Assembly: GCA_028288905.1 (NCBI GenBank)
Contig: JAQGHJ010000906.1
Location: 1 to 17,664 of the forward strand
Length of the DNA stretch: 17,664 nucleotides
DNA from: Phycisphaerales bacterium
GTDB lineage: Bacteria; Planctomycetota; Phycisphaerae; Tepidisphaerales; Tepidisphaeraceae
Reading direction: 5' to 3'
The notes under the pieces are model-generated. The model was not told where the DNA came from and ran no database searches. It worked only from the letters and a program-made list of their open reading frames with translations. Numbering within the stretch: the first letter of the stretch is position 1; each line of letters opens with the position of its first letter. Below, in pieces: positions 6,715 to 13,746 of the stretch. The translations under genes were made by a program, and so were the position numbers.

Positions 6715-7452
6715 TCACGGGGACGAGGCATGGGTCGCCGTGATGTCATCCGCCACCAGTTCAGAAGGTGGCGGCGCGGTGATCGGCCGTTCCTTCCACT
6801 GGTGCTGGTGGTCCCGGGCGACGGCGATGAAGCGAGCCTTGCCAGCGTACCGCCACAGGTCCAGGACAATGCCGGTTTCGATCGCCTTGCCGAGGTCGGT
6901 CGCAATGACGACGTTGTGTTCGTCGGTCAAGTGGCCCTCGCGGGCGATCGCCCGGTGCAGGTCGATGGTCCGCAGCCGCAGCGCCCGCAGGCGGACGTAC
7001 AGGTCGTCGGCCAACTCGTAGCACCGGCCGCGCTGGTGCTTCAGCCCGAGCGCGATGGCGATGTTGTTGTGTTCGGGCGGGCGGGTCAGCCCGTACTCCT
7101 CCCGGAGCAGCTCCCCGTACCGGATCGTGACGCCGGCAACCGCGCGCACTTCGGCCGGGTCGGCCAGCGGACAGGTCTCGGCCATTTCCTTCCTGAGTGC
7201 GGCGATCCGCACGTCCTCCGGCTGGGTGGTCCAGAACTGTTCCTGTTCGTCGGTGTCGCCCGGTGCCGGCCCGGTGGCGGAGTAACACCCGCCGCACGCT
7301 AAGGCCACGGCGGATACCAGAAGGAACAATGCCATCGAACGGGCGGCGATGGCGGACCGTGACCGTTTTCCAAAGGCGTGGGCCCGGGGCCCCGTTTGCC
7401 GGCTAGCGGGAAGCGGACGGATGCGGGGGATGGATGAAGCGCTCATCGGCAT
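6715..7452 (-). CDS. Putative lipoprotein with a transglutaminase/papain-like Cys-His-Asp arrangement
   Basis: A 245-residue exported protein if started at the ATG at 7452; starts at 7446 or 7335 are possible. A basic stretch (GKRSRSAIAARS) precedes a hydrophobic helix and Cys residues (VALACGGC, about 50-56) that could be lipidated. The body carries EHNNIAIALGLKHQRGRCYELADDLYVRL, then LTDEHNVVIATDLGKAIETGIVLDLWRYAGK. The order GRC (Cys144), EHN (His179), VLDLW (Asp198), with the Cys at the start of an amphipathic helix, resembles the triad layout of transglutaminase-like and other papain-fold enzymes. I know of related proteobacterial proteins with EHNVVV and LDPWR motifs but of no proven activity. 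It sits upstream of the DUF4056 lipoprotein gene and downstream of the small lipoprotein gene at 7610-7930. Confidence 0.7.
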   Translation of the reverse strand: MPMSASSIPRIRPLPASRQTGPRAHAFGKRSRSAIAARSMALFLLVSAVALACGGCYSATGPAPGDTDEQEQFWTTQPEDVRIAALRKEMAETCPLADPAEVRAVAGVTIRYGELLREEYGLTRPPEHNNIAIALGLKHQRGRCYELADDLYVRLRALRLRTIDLHRAIAREGHLTDEHNVVIATDLGKAIETGIVLDLWRYAGKARFIAVARDHQHQWKERPITAPPPSELVADDITATHASSP

Positions 7453-7505
7453 GTCACGGTCACGGAAGGCCCCGGCCCGCCAACCGGCTGCCGAGAAATT
7501 GCCGC

Positions 7506-7521
7506 CGACCCGGCCGGGTCG
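7506..7521. repeat. Perfect 16-base palindrome
   Basis: CGACCCGGCCGGGTCG is fully self-complementary. It lies upstream of the lipoprotein gene starting at 7452 and just beyond the hairpin at 7539-7563. It may be a regulator site or the second half of a transcription-end structure. Confidence 0.35.
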
Positions 7522-7538
7522 ACGGCCCACAACGAAGA

Positions 7539-7563
7539 GGCGCGCCGGGGTGTCCGGCGCGCC
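7539..7563 (-). terminator. Strong hairpin downstream of the small lipoprotein gene
   Basis: GGCGCGCCGG and CCGGCGCGCC form a perfect 10-base stem around a 5-base loop, 46 bases after the stop of the 7610-7930 gene. On the minus strand it is followed by TCTTCGTTGT, which is only moderately T-rich, so this is a likely but imperfect intrinsic terminator. Confidence 0.5.
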
Positions 7564-7609
7564 GTCGGCCCGCGGGGGCCTCGTCGTTTTATGCGGTCAT
7601 ACCGCCGGC

Positions 7610-7930
7610 TTAGCGGACTTCCTTCGTGAAGTCGGTCGGCCGGACGTACACGACCCCCTGCCCCTCGACCCGGGCCTGCTGCCAGTCGCCGGTCGTCGGG
7701 ACCTCGGCGAAGAACGCGCGGGTGCCCTTGGTGAGCTTCATCGTCGTGCCGCCGGGGGTGGCGGTCGCGTCGGTGTCGCGCGTGGCGATGTAAGCCCGGT
7801 CGTACGTCGCCGAGACGGCCATCGGCTTGCTCGTGTCGTCGCGCTTCCCGGCGTTCTGACAGCCCGGCAACACCGCGAAAGCACCTGCCGCCACCACCGC
7901 CGCCATCCCGAATTGGATCGTCCGCATCAT
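7610..7930 (-). CDS. Small putative lipoprotein, function unknown
   Basis: A 106-residue protein that I do not recognise. MMRTIQFGMAAVVAAGAFAVLPGCQNAGKRDD is a good lipoprotein signal with a lipobox LPGC and the lipidated Cys near 24, followed by a polar mature chain. The mature part (about 80 residues) alternates hydrophilic and beta-type segments (TTMKLTKGTRAFFAEVP, GQGVVYVRPTDF), suggesting a small beta-rich envelope protein. A clear Shine-Dalgarno site GGAGG lies 6 bases before the first ATG at 7930, one of the best in this window, so it may be well expressed. It is flanked downstream by a strong hairpin at 7539-7563 and is probably its own transcription unit. Confidence 0.72.
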   Translation of the reverse strand: MMRTIQFGMAAVVAAGAFAVLPGCQNAGKRDDTSKPMAVSATYDRAYIATRDTDATATPGGTTMKLTKGTRAFFAEVPTTGDWQQARVEGQGVVYVRPTDFTKEVR

Positions 7931-8163
7931 CCGCTACCTCCAAGTGGTCCCAAATCGCCCGGCAGACGCCCGCCGTGCCTGGAACACGCTACGCGCACCG
8001 GGACGCGGCTGGGAACCCCAATTTCCGGAAAAGGTCGTGGTGTCTGATGCTATGTCGCGTGGGGGCGGGAGGGGCCGTCGCGCCGGCACCCGGGCGGAGC
8101 GACGGCGGTGCCTCGAGGGATGTGGCGCCGGAAGCGGCGCGCGGACGCCGGCGGGGTCCGCAC

Positions 8164-8904
8164 TCAGTCCGGCCGACGCATCTCGGCGGCCTCGTACCGC
8201 AGGTACCGTTCCTTCATCCACCGGACGCCGATCAGGTCGATGAACGCTCGCAGCGCACGGTTGCTGAACCCGTACTTGGCCGTCCCGGCGAACCGGGCGC
8301 TGTGCTTCACCGGCGTCTCCAGCACCCGGTAGCCCCGCATCTTCACCAGCGCCGGGAAGAACCGGTGCGACCCGTTGAAGAGCTTCAGTCCCTTGAGGGC
8401 GTGCGCCCTGTACACCTTCAGCGACGACGCCGAGTCGTTGATCGTGTCCTGGCTGATCCAATTGCGAATGCGGTTCGCCTGGCGGCTCTGCCAGCGGCGG
8501 AAGTTGGTGTCCTGCCGGTCCTTCCGCCAGCCGGTGATCATGTCGTACCCGCCGTCGCTGTCGAGCAGCGGGAGCAGCCGGGGGATCTCCTCCGGGTCGT
8601 TCTGCAGGTCGGCGTCGATCGTGGCAATCACGTCCCCGCGAGCGGCGGCGAACCCGGCCTCGAACGCGGCGCTCTGCCCGCCGTTCCGGGCCATCCGCAG
8701 CACCCGCAGCCACGGGTACTGCCGCATCCCCTCGGCGAGCAGCCGGGGCGTGTCGTCGGTCGACCCGTCGTCGACCAGCACGACCTCGAACGGCCGGCCG
8801 ACCGGGGCGAGAGCGGTCGACACCCGCGTCAGCAGCGTGGGGACGGACTCCTGCTCGTTGTAGCAGGGGATCACGAGGGACAGGTAGGGCTTCTCGTCGG
8901 TCAT
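8164..8904 (-). CDS. Family 2 glycosyltransferase, polyprenyl/dolichyl-phosphate sugar synthase type
   Basis: A 246-residue enzyme with the GT-A fold. The nucleotide-sugar site is visible as SLVIPCYNEQESVPTLL (about 9-25), VVLVDDGSTDDT (about 41-52) and ATIDADLQNDPEEI with its DxD-type acidic residues. Later blocks (NDSASSLKVYRAHALKGLKLFNGSHRFFPAL and ETPVKHSARFAGTAKYGFSNR) are those of the DPM1/ArnC-like branch, which charges a polyisoprenyl phosphate with a sugar. Unlike ArnC or GtrB it lacks C-terminal membrane helices, so it is probably peripheral on the inner face of the membrane. It follows a PAP2 phosphatase gene and, further upstream, a GT39 transferase gene on the same strand; together these fit lipid-linked sugar transfer to an envelope acceptor. 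The start at 8904 was chosen because homology begins there; upstream sequence belongs to a repeat element. Confidence 0.92.
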   Translation of the reverse strand: MTDEKPYLSLVIPCYNEQESVPTLLTRVSTALAPVGRPFEVVLVDDGSTDDTPRLLAEGMRQYPWLRVLRMARNGGQSAAFEAGFAAARGDVIATIDADLQNDPEEIPRLLPLLDSDGGYDMITGWRKDRQDTNFRRWQSRQANRIRNWISQDTINDSASSLKVYRAHALKGLKLFNGSHRFFPALVKMRGYRVLETPVKHSARFAGTAKYGFSNRALRAFIDLIGVRWMKERYLRYEAAEMRRPD

Positions 8905-8927
8905 GGGAGCGGGGAAGGAGGGGGAGA

Positions 8928-8960
8928 GATTGCGGATTTCAAATTTCCGATTGCGGATTG
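8928..8960. repeat. Short intergenic direct repeat of the planctomycete spacer type
   Basis: GATTGCGGATT occurs at 8928-8938 and again at 8949-8959, a 21-base period, separated by an imperfect palindrome around TTTCAAATTT. The element fills most of the gap between the GT2 and PAP2 genes and is much more A/T-rich than its surroundings. The PAP2 stop codon (8939-8941) lies inside it, so the last residues of PAP2 (about NPQSEI) are encoded by the repeat. Confidence 0.6.
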
Positions 8961-9658
8961 GCCGACGCGAGCAGCGGCGCCGCGTGGACATCGGCGGAGC
9001 CACGTTTCGGTCCCGGGCTTGGACGCTCCGGCCAGCCCTCGTCCCACTTGGGGATAAACCGGCGGCACAGCGCGAGCGCCACGTACGTCGACGCCACGCC
9101 GACGGCCGCGCCGGCGACGGTGTCGCTGACGTAGTGGGCGTTCTCGGCGATCCGCTCGAGTCCGACGACGGCGGCGACGGCGTAGAACGCGACTCGCCAC
9201 CGCGGCAGGCAGACGGCCAAAGCCGACGCGGCGGCGAACGCCAAGGCGGCGTGGCCCGACGGGAAGCTGAGGTTCTTCTCGGCCCCGAACAGCCCGGGCA
9301 AGCCGCCGACGAACAGGTCGAACTCGAACGGGCGGATGCCCGTCACCGGCCGGCGGCGGCCGGCGATCCACTTGAGCAGGAAGTTCGCCCCGGACAGCAC
9401 GCCAGACCCGGCCACCAGCGCCGCCGCCCGCCACCCGGCCGGGTGAAACGTTGCCAGCAACGCCGCCGTGGCCAGGACCGTGAGGTAGGTGCCGGGAACT
9501 TTTAGGGTCTCAGTCGTTCGGACGGTGGTGCGGGTCCAGGTCCGCTTCTCGTCCCAGCCGCGGTCCTTCGCGTACTTCGCGACCGGACGGTCCGCGGCCA
9601 AGCCGGCGGCGAAGGCGGCGAGCCAAAGGGCGACGAGGATGAGGGAGCGGCGGGACAT
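8939..9658 (-). CDS. PAP2-family membrane phosphatase
   Basis: A 239-residue integral membrane phosphatase, probably acting on undecaprenyl pyrophosphate or a related lipid phosphate. The three signature boxes are present in order: KWIAGRRRP (about 116-124), FPSGHAAL with the catalytic His, and ERIAENAHYVSD, where the His and Asp complete the site. The last box usually starts with Ser-Arg and here starts Glu-Arg. About five or six hydrophobic helices are visible, including the N-terminal signal-anchor-like LILVALWLAAFAAGL. The C-terminus (PERPSPGPK... onward) is polar and its end is encoded by an intergenic repeat, so the ancestral protein may have ended earlier. Its place between GT39 and GT2 genes suggests it recycles or consumes the lipid carrier of that pathway. 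Confidence 0.88.
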   Translation of the reverse strand: MSRRSLILVALWLAAFAAGLAADRPVAKYAKDRGWDEKRTWTRTTVRTTETLKVPGTYLTVLATAALLATFHPAGWRAAALVAGSGVLSGANFLLKWIAGRRRPVTGIRPFEFDLFVGGLPGLFGAEKNLSFPSGHAALAFAAASALAVCLPRWRVAFYAVAAVVGLERIAENAHYVSDTVAGAAVGVASTYVALALCRRFIPKWDEGWPERPSPGPKRGSADVHAAPLLASANPQSEI

Positions 9659-9744
9659 CCTCAGGACCGATAATCGGCTACCGGGCGGGTCAGGCGTTCA
9701 AGATCGCGTGCTGGTCGTAAGTACGGGTGGTGCCGCCGTGCCGT

Positions 9745-9832
9745 CGTAGGGCCGGCTGTGCCGGCCGTCGGTTGGGCAGGCGAGCCTTGTTAAACCCACC
9801 GTGGCCGATCGGCCGGCACAGCCGGCCCTACG
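9745..9832. repeat. REP/BIME-like inverted pair of GTAG hairpins
   Basis: Two identical 23-base arms, 9745-9767 and 9810-9832, lie in inverted orientation around a 42-base centre. Each arm is itself a hairpin: a GTAG foot followed by GGCCGGC-TGT-GCCGGCC with a perfect 7-base stem. A GTAG foot beside a palindrome, arranged as inverted pairs, is the hallmark of REP elements in BIMEs mobilised by RAYT transposases. No RAYT gene is in this window. The element sits in the 219-base gap between the GT39 and PAP2 genes. Confidence 0.7.
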
Positions 9833-9877
9833 TGGCCATGCCGCAATGACGGCCTACCCCGCGCAACGGGCGGTCGC

Positions 9878-11752
9878 TCAGTGCGGCAGCTTCGACTCCG
9901 GCAGCCGGGTCATGCCCTTGAACCCGTAGCACCGGAAGTACCGGAACGTGCGGACCTTCACGTCGTCCTTGGCGATGTCGATCGTGATCGCCCGCGTCTC
10001 CTGCTTGGTGACGACCTTTCCGTCGGCCAGGTACGCCTTCGTCACCTTCACGCCCTCGACCCGGTCGAACACCTTGACGATCTCGGAGAACGGCTTGTCG
10101 TGCCGGCCGAGGAAGATCGCGTTCTTCCCGACCAGCGGGCTGTCCGGCCCTAGGTCGCGGTCGGGCCACAGGTCGTACTGGGTCATCCGTCCCGTGTCCT
10201 CGTGGTAGTAGGACGCGGCGTAGTACGTCTTGGGCTGGCCGTCGAGGTAGAACGCCAGACCGGCCGCCTGTTGGTAGTCGTGGCAGAGGGCGAACGCGCC
10301 GGGCCCGAGCGCCTTCAGGTCGGCCGAGATCGTGCGACCCGCCTCCGCCCACCCCTTGAGCTTATAGGTGAAGTCGACCTGCTGGGCCGTGAACCCGGCC
10401 TCCGGCAACCGCTTGGCGACGAGCTTCCGCCACCCCCCCGCCTTCGCCCACTCGGCCTTGTACGGCACGAGGTGCGTGTTGGCCCACCGGACCACGGGGT
10501 ACAGCACGCCAGGGTCGTGGGCGAACGGCAGCATGAGGACGCCGAACACGACCGTCCCCCAGAACCACCCCCGCCACGGCTTCCACGTCGCCCGCGTCGC
10601 CAGCCGGGTGGACAGGAAGTAGGCGGACAGGATCATCAGCGTGAAGTAGGCCGGGGCCGGCCAATTCATCTGCACCTTTGCCCGGAACGCGGTCAGGAAC
10701 GTCAGCCCGAAGAACGCGATGCCGAAGACGGCCAGAAACCGCATCTGCCGCACGGCCGGCTCCGGCGGCAGGCCCGCCACGGCCGAGTCGACCGACGCCC
10801 CGCTCGCCGTCCGTCGGCGGAACGCATAGAGGCACGCCCCGATCATGATGAGAAACAACCCGGGCCCGATGATGGCGATCTGCCCGCCGAGCAACTCGAG
10901 CACGTTGGCGAACGAGAAGTGCCCGTGCGACGTGCCCGTTTGCGTGCCGACGTGCTTAGCCGACACCCACCCGTGCCGGGCGTTCCAGAAGACGACCGGG
11001 AGCGTGAACATCGCAGCGATGGCGATTGACGCCCACGGCCACGGCGATCGCAGCCACCGCCGGCTCGGCCGGTCGACCGCCAGCGCGATCAGGGCCGGCA
11101 GGAACCACAGGAACATCGCGTACTTGGCCAGGAACCCGACGCCGGCCACGACCCCGACCGCGACCCACGGCCACCGCCGGCCGTCGCCGGCACCCTCCCC
11201 CGCCCCGCCGTCGCGGTCGAACACCGCGAACGTCAGCAGGTAGGTGGCTAGCGCCCAGCAGAAGAAGAACGGCGGGTCGATCGTCATCAGCACGCTGCCG
11301 GCGACGAACATCGGCACGACGTGGTACAGCAGCACGGTCCCCAGCGCCACGCGGTCAGACCGGAACAGCCGCAGCGCCAGCAGGTAGGTGACGACCGACG
11401 TCATCACGCCCAGCAGCAGGGCCGGGTACCGGACGGCCGGCATCGTGTCGCCGAAGACGGCGCAGCTGGCCCGGATGATGTAGGCGACGAGCGGGCCCTT
11501 GCTGTAGTAGCTGAGGTCGAGGGCGCGGGACCAATCCCAGTACTGGGCCTCGTCGCCGGACAAGTCGATCGGGCAGTCGTGGGTCAGGTACCGGACGTGT
11601 CCGGTCGCCCCGAGCAGCAGCAGAAGGGCGAACAGGCAGCGGCAGACGCCCGGCGTGAGCCAGCCCAGTCGCCAGGCCGGCCGGAGCGACGGATCGACTT
11701 CGACGACGGACGGGGCGAGTGCGGACGGGGCGGCGATCGAGACGGCATCCAT
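9878..11752 (-). CDS. GT39/ArnT-like polyprenyl-phosphate sugar transferase, multi-pass membrane protein
   Basis: A 624-residue glycosyltransferase of the protein O-mannosyltransferase/ArnT superfamily (GT-C fold). These enzymes move a sugar from a polyisoprenyl phosphate to a protein or lipid A on the outer side of the membrane. The signature lies in the first external loop: DLSGDEAQYWDWSRALDLSYYSKGPLVAYII, with the catalytic Asp-Glu at about 67-68. It is followed by about ten or more hydrophobic helices to residue ~420 and then a soluble C-terminal domain (from about LPFAHDPG) ending YFRCYGFKGMTRLPESKLPH. The frame is open upstream to 11878, but that part is Pro/Arg-rich and runs into the gene before it, so I take the ATG at 11752. 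It starts 32 bases after the single-pass membrane protein gene. The GT2 enzyme downstream is a likely maker of its donor. Confidence 0.9.
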   Translation of the reverse strand: MDAVSIAAPSALAPSVVEVDPSLRPAWRLGWLTPGVCRCLFALLLLLGATGHVRYLTHDCPIDLSGDEAQYWDWSRALDLSYYSKGPLVAYIIRASCAVFGDTMPAVRYPALLLGVMTSVVTYLLALRLFRSDRVALGTVLLYHVVPMFVAGSVLMTIDPPFFFCWALATYLLTFAVFDRDGGAGEGAGDGRRWPWVAVGVVAGVGFLAKYAMFLWFLPALIALAVDRPSRRWLRSPWPWASIAIAAMFTLPVVFWNARHGWVSAKHVGTQTGTSHGHFSFANVLELLGGQIAIIGPGLFLIMIGACLYAFRRRTASGASVDSAVAGLPPEPAVRQMRFLAVFGIAFFGLTFLTAFRAKVQMNWPAPAYFTLMILSAYFLSTRLATRATWKPWRGWFWGTVVFGVLMLPFAHDPGVLYPVVRWANTHLVPYKAEWAKAGGWRKLVAKRLPEAGFTAQQVDFTYKLKGWAEAGRTISADLKALGPGAFALCHDYQQAAGLAFYLDGQPKTYYAASYYHEDTGRMTQYDLWPDRDLGPDSPLVGKNAIFLGRHDKPFSEIVKVFDRVEGVKVTKAYLADGKVVTKQETRAITIDIAKDDVKVRTFRYFRCYGFKGMTRLPESKLPH

Positions 11753-11784
11753 GCGGGCGGCATTGTACGGTTTGCCGCGGCCGG

Positions 11785-13035
11785 TCAACCGGGGCGTCTC
11801 CCGCGGCCGGCGGGGCGGGACGCCGGGCGGGTGGCGGGTCGGGTGGCCGGGGTCGCGTACGGTAACCACGTCTCCCACGCGCTCGTCTCGTTGAACTGGG
11901 CGACGGAGGTGGTGCCCCGGTCGGGGTCGACGCGGACGCGGTCGTCATCCCCGAGTCGGATCGAGAGGGTGCCGGCCTCGCCATCGAGTTCGTACGGGAC
12001 CGTGAGCCGGGCCGGGTCGGCCGGGTCGGGCGCGCCAGCCATGAGCCGGAGGCCATCGCCCGGGTTGAGGATCGGGTCTTGGCCCGGCTTCGACCGCCGA
12101 CCCTCGGCCGCGACCCGGACTCGGCGATCGCTCGGCTGCGCGACCTTCAGTTCGTGCTGGAACAGCCGGCGGGCCCCGCGGTCGGCCGTGGCCGGTTCGA
12201 GCGCCCGGGTGACGAGCAGCCGCTCGGACTCGGCGGTTACGTAGGACACGCCGTCGTCGGAGCCGCTCGACAGTTCGACGTTGGCGACCACCTCGACCCA
12301 CACCAGCCGGACGGCCCCGGACGGGGTCCGCCGCTCGTGGAGGAAGACGGTCGCCGGCCGCCTCGCTCCGGGGGTGAAGTTGTTCACCGACGGGAGGGTC
12401 GCGGTGACCGCCCGCAACTCCGCCGACCCGTCCCACGCAACGGGTAGGTGCGGCAGGGGGGCCGAGGACAGATAGCTGGCGTTTCCGGACCGCGGGACGG
12501 CCGAGTACCGCACCCCGCCGTCCCGGGCCAGCCGCGCCGCCTCGACGAAGTCCTCGGTGTACACGACCTGGCCCGGGACCATGGCGAATTTCAGCCCGGC
12601 CAGCTGCGCGTCCCGGGCCTTCACTCGCCCAGCCGCGTCGGCCGCCGCCTTGGCCGCATCCGCGGCGGCCTTGGCGGCGTCGGCCCGGGCCTGCTGCTCG
12701 GCCCCCTTCCGGGCCGCCAGCCACTCCTGCCACGCCCGGGCGACGAGCGGCCCCCAGGTAATGCTCGTGACAGCCAAGGCGTTCAGCAGCAGGAGGGCGA
12801 CGATGATCCGGAACGCTCGGCGGTCGGCAAACCACGGGACGTCCCGCTCGTACGGCAGGCCGCCCGCCGGCCGCGGGCGGGCCTCGGTGGCGGCGGCTGA
12901 TGGAGCGGGCACGTCGGTTGCGGGCACTCGGCCTCCGAGGTCGGGCGGTGCGGCGAAATTGACGCCCGGCGGCCGAACGGGCAACGGCCGTCGGGCGCCG
13001 TCTGCCAGGTTGGAAGTGGCCCCCCGCCAACTCAC
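11785..13035 (-). CDS. Single-pass membrane protein with Ala-rich coiled coil, function unknown
   Basis: I do not recognise this 416-residue protein. The likely start is the GTG at 13035, whose last two bases form part of the TGA stop of the preceding sulfite-oxidase-like gene (a GTGA overlap, implying translational coupling); GTG codons further in are alternatives. Residues 1-70 are Pro/Ala-rich, presumably cytoplasmic. One membrane helix follows (RAFRIIVALLLLNALAVTSITW, about 73-94), then an Ala/Lys-rich helix with an exact heptad duplication (AKAAADA twice, about 121-134) likely to be a coiled coil. A beta-rich domain follows (about 150-395) with segments such as FAMVPGQVVYTEDFVEAARLARDGGVRYSAVPR and RLVWVEVVANVELSSGSDDGVSYVTAE. 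The tail is a TRPATRPASRP-type repeat. Full coding character is supported by codon bias and by the tight junctions on both sides. Confidence 0.7.
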   Translation of the reverse strand: MSWRGATSNLADGARRPLPVRPPGVNFAAPPDLGGRVPATDVPAPSAAATEARPRPAGGLPYERDVPWFADRRAFRIIVALLLLNALAVTSITWGPLVARAWQEWLAARKGAEQQARADAAKAAADAAKAAADAAGRVKARDAQLAGLKFAMVPGQVVYTEDFVEAARLARDGGVRYSAVPRSGNASYLSSAPLPHLPVAWDGSAELRAVTATLPSVNNFTPGARRPATVFLHERRTPSGAVRLVWVEVVANVELSSGSDDGVSYVTAESERLLVTRALEPATADRGARRLFQHELKVAQPSDRRVRVAAEGRRSKPGQDPILNPGDGLRLMAGAPDPADPARLTVPYELDGEAGTLSIRLGDDDRVRVDPDRGTTSVAQFNETSAWETWLPYATPATRPATRPASRPAGRGRRPG

Positions 13036-13694
13036 CACCCGAACCGCTCTTCCTTCCACGGGTCCCCGCGCATGTGGTATCCATTCTGTTCCCAGAACCC
13101 CGGGGCGTCGGCGGTCCGGATTTCGATCGCGCGGATCCACTTCGCGCTCTTCCACAGGTACAGCTGCGGGACAACGCCGCGGAGCGGATAGCCGTGGTCG
13201 GGGGTGAGGTCTTTCCCGTCCCACGCCCACGCAAGCACGCAGTCCTCGCCGGTAAACGCCGCGATCGGCAGGTTCGTCGTGAACCCGTTCTCGCCGTGGC
13301 ACATCACGTACCGGGCGTCCGCCCGCGGCTTCGCCCGGTCGACGAGCAGCTTCGTCGGCACGCCGGTGAACACGTTGTCCAGCCGGCTCCAGTGGGTGAC
13401 GCAGTGCATGTCGCACTTCACGTCGACCGTCGGCAGCGCCTTGAGCTCGGCGTAGGACAGCTCGTACGGCGCGTCGCACGCCGCGCCGAACACGCGCAGC
13501 TCCCACGACTCGGCGTGGGGGTCAACCTTCGGCACGTTGCCGTAGTGCAGCACCGGCCACTTCGCCGTCAGCGTCTGGCCGGGCGGGGTGCGGGCGGCCC
13601 GGTCGCCGCCGGCCCGGAGGGTGTCGGGGGAGACGATCGTCGGGCGGGTTACGGGGGAAGGGGACGCCGGAAGCGGCGAGCGGGTGTCGGCCAT
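13032..13694 (-). CDS. Sulfite-oxidase-like molybdopterin-dependent oxidoreductase
   Basis: A 220-residue, Moco-binding oxidoreductase of the short sulfite-oxidase-like branch found in actinobacteria and planctomycetes. Diagnostic segments are PGQTLTAKWPVLHYGNVPKVDP at the N-terminus, KCDMHCVTHWSRLDNVFTGVP carrying the Cys that should ligate molybdenum, MCHGENGFTTNLP, and the C-terminal HGYPLRGVVPQLYLWKSAKWIRAIE and FWEQNGYHMRGDPW. There is no twin-Arg signal or heme domain, so it appears cytoplasmic. The physiological substrate of this branch is not established. A GAGGA ribosome site 8 bases before the ATG at 13694 supports that start over the upstream in-frame ATG at 13721. Its stop overlaps the GTG start of the membrane protein gene, suggesting coupled expression and perhaps a functional link. 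It lies 52 bases after the HEAR-type repeat gene. Confidence 0.92.
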   Translation of the reverse strand: MADTRSPLPASPSPVTRPTIVSPDTLRAGGDRAARTPPGQTLTAKWPVLHYGNVPKVDPHAESWELRVFGAACDAPYELSYAELKALPTVDVKCDMHCVTHWSRLDNVFTGVPTKLLVDRAKPRADARYVMCHGENGFTTNLPIAAFTGEDCVLAWAWDGKDLTPDHGYPLRGVVPQLYLWKSAKWIRAIEIRTADAPGFWEQNGYHMRGDPWKEERFGW

Positions 13695-13746
13695 GATTGG
13701 GTCCTCGCGGTGGACGCCCATGATATGCCGCGCGGTCGCCCCGCCG

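Noticed and set aside
5477..7021. Long plus-strand frame (514 codons) opposite the DUF4056 gene
   Set aside because: It is an antisense shadow produced by high GC at third codon positions. Its translation is Arg/Gly/Pro-rich with no domain, and the minus strand carries a clear lipoprotein family here.
8905..9003. N-terminal extension of the GT2 enzyme to 9003
   Set aside because: The extra residues come from repeat DNA and overlap the PAP2 gene end; family similarity begins at the ATG at 8904.
13036..13506. Upstream extension of the single-pass membrane protein into the sulfite-oxidase-like gene
   Set aside because: The extension is an out-of-frame shadow of the molybdoenzyme gene; the GTGA junction gives a natural start.
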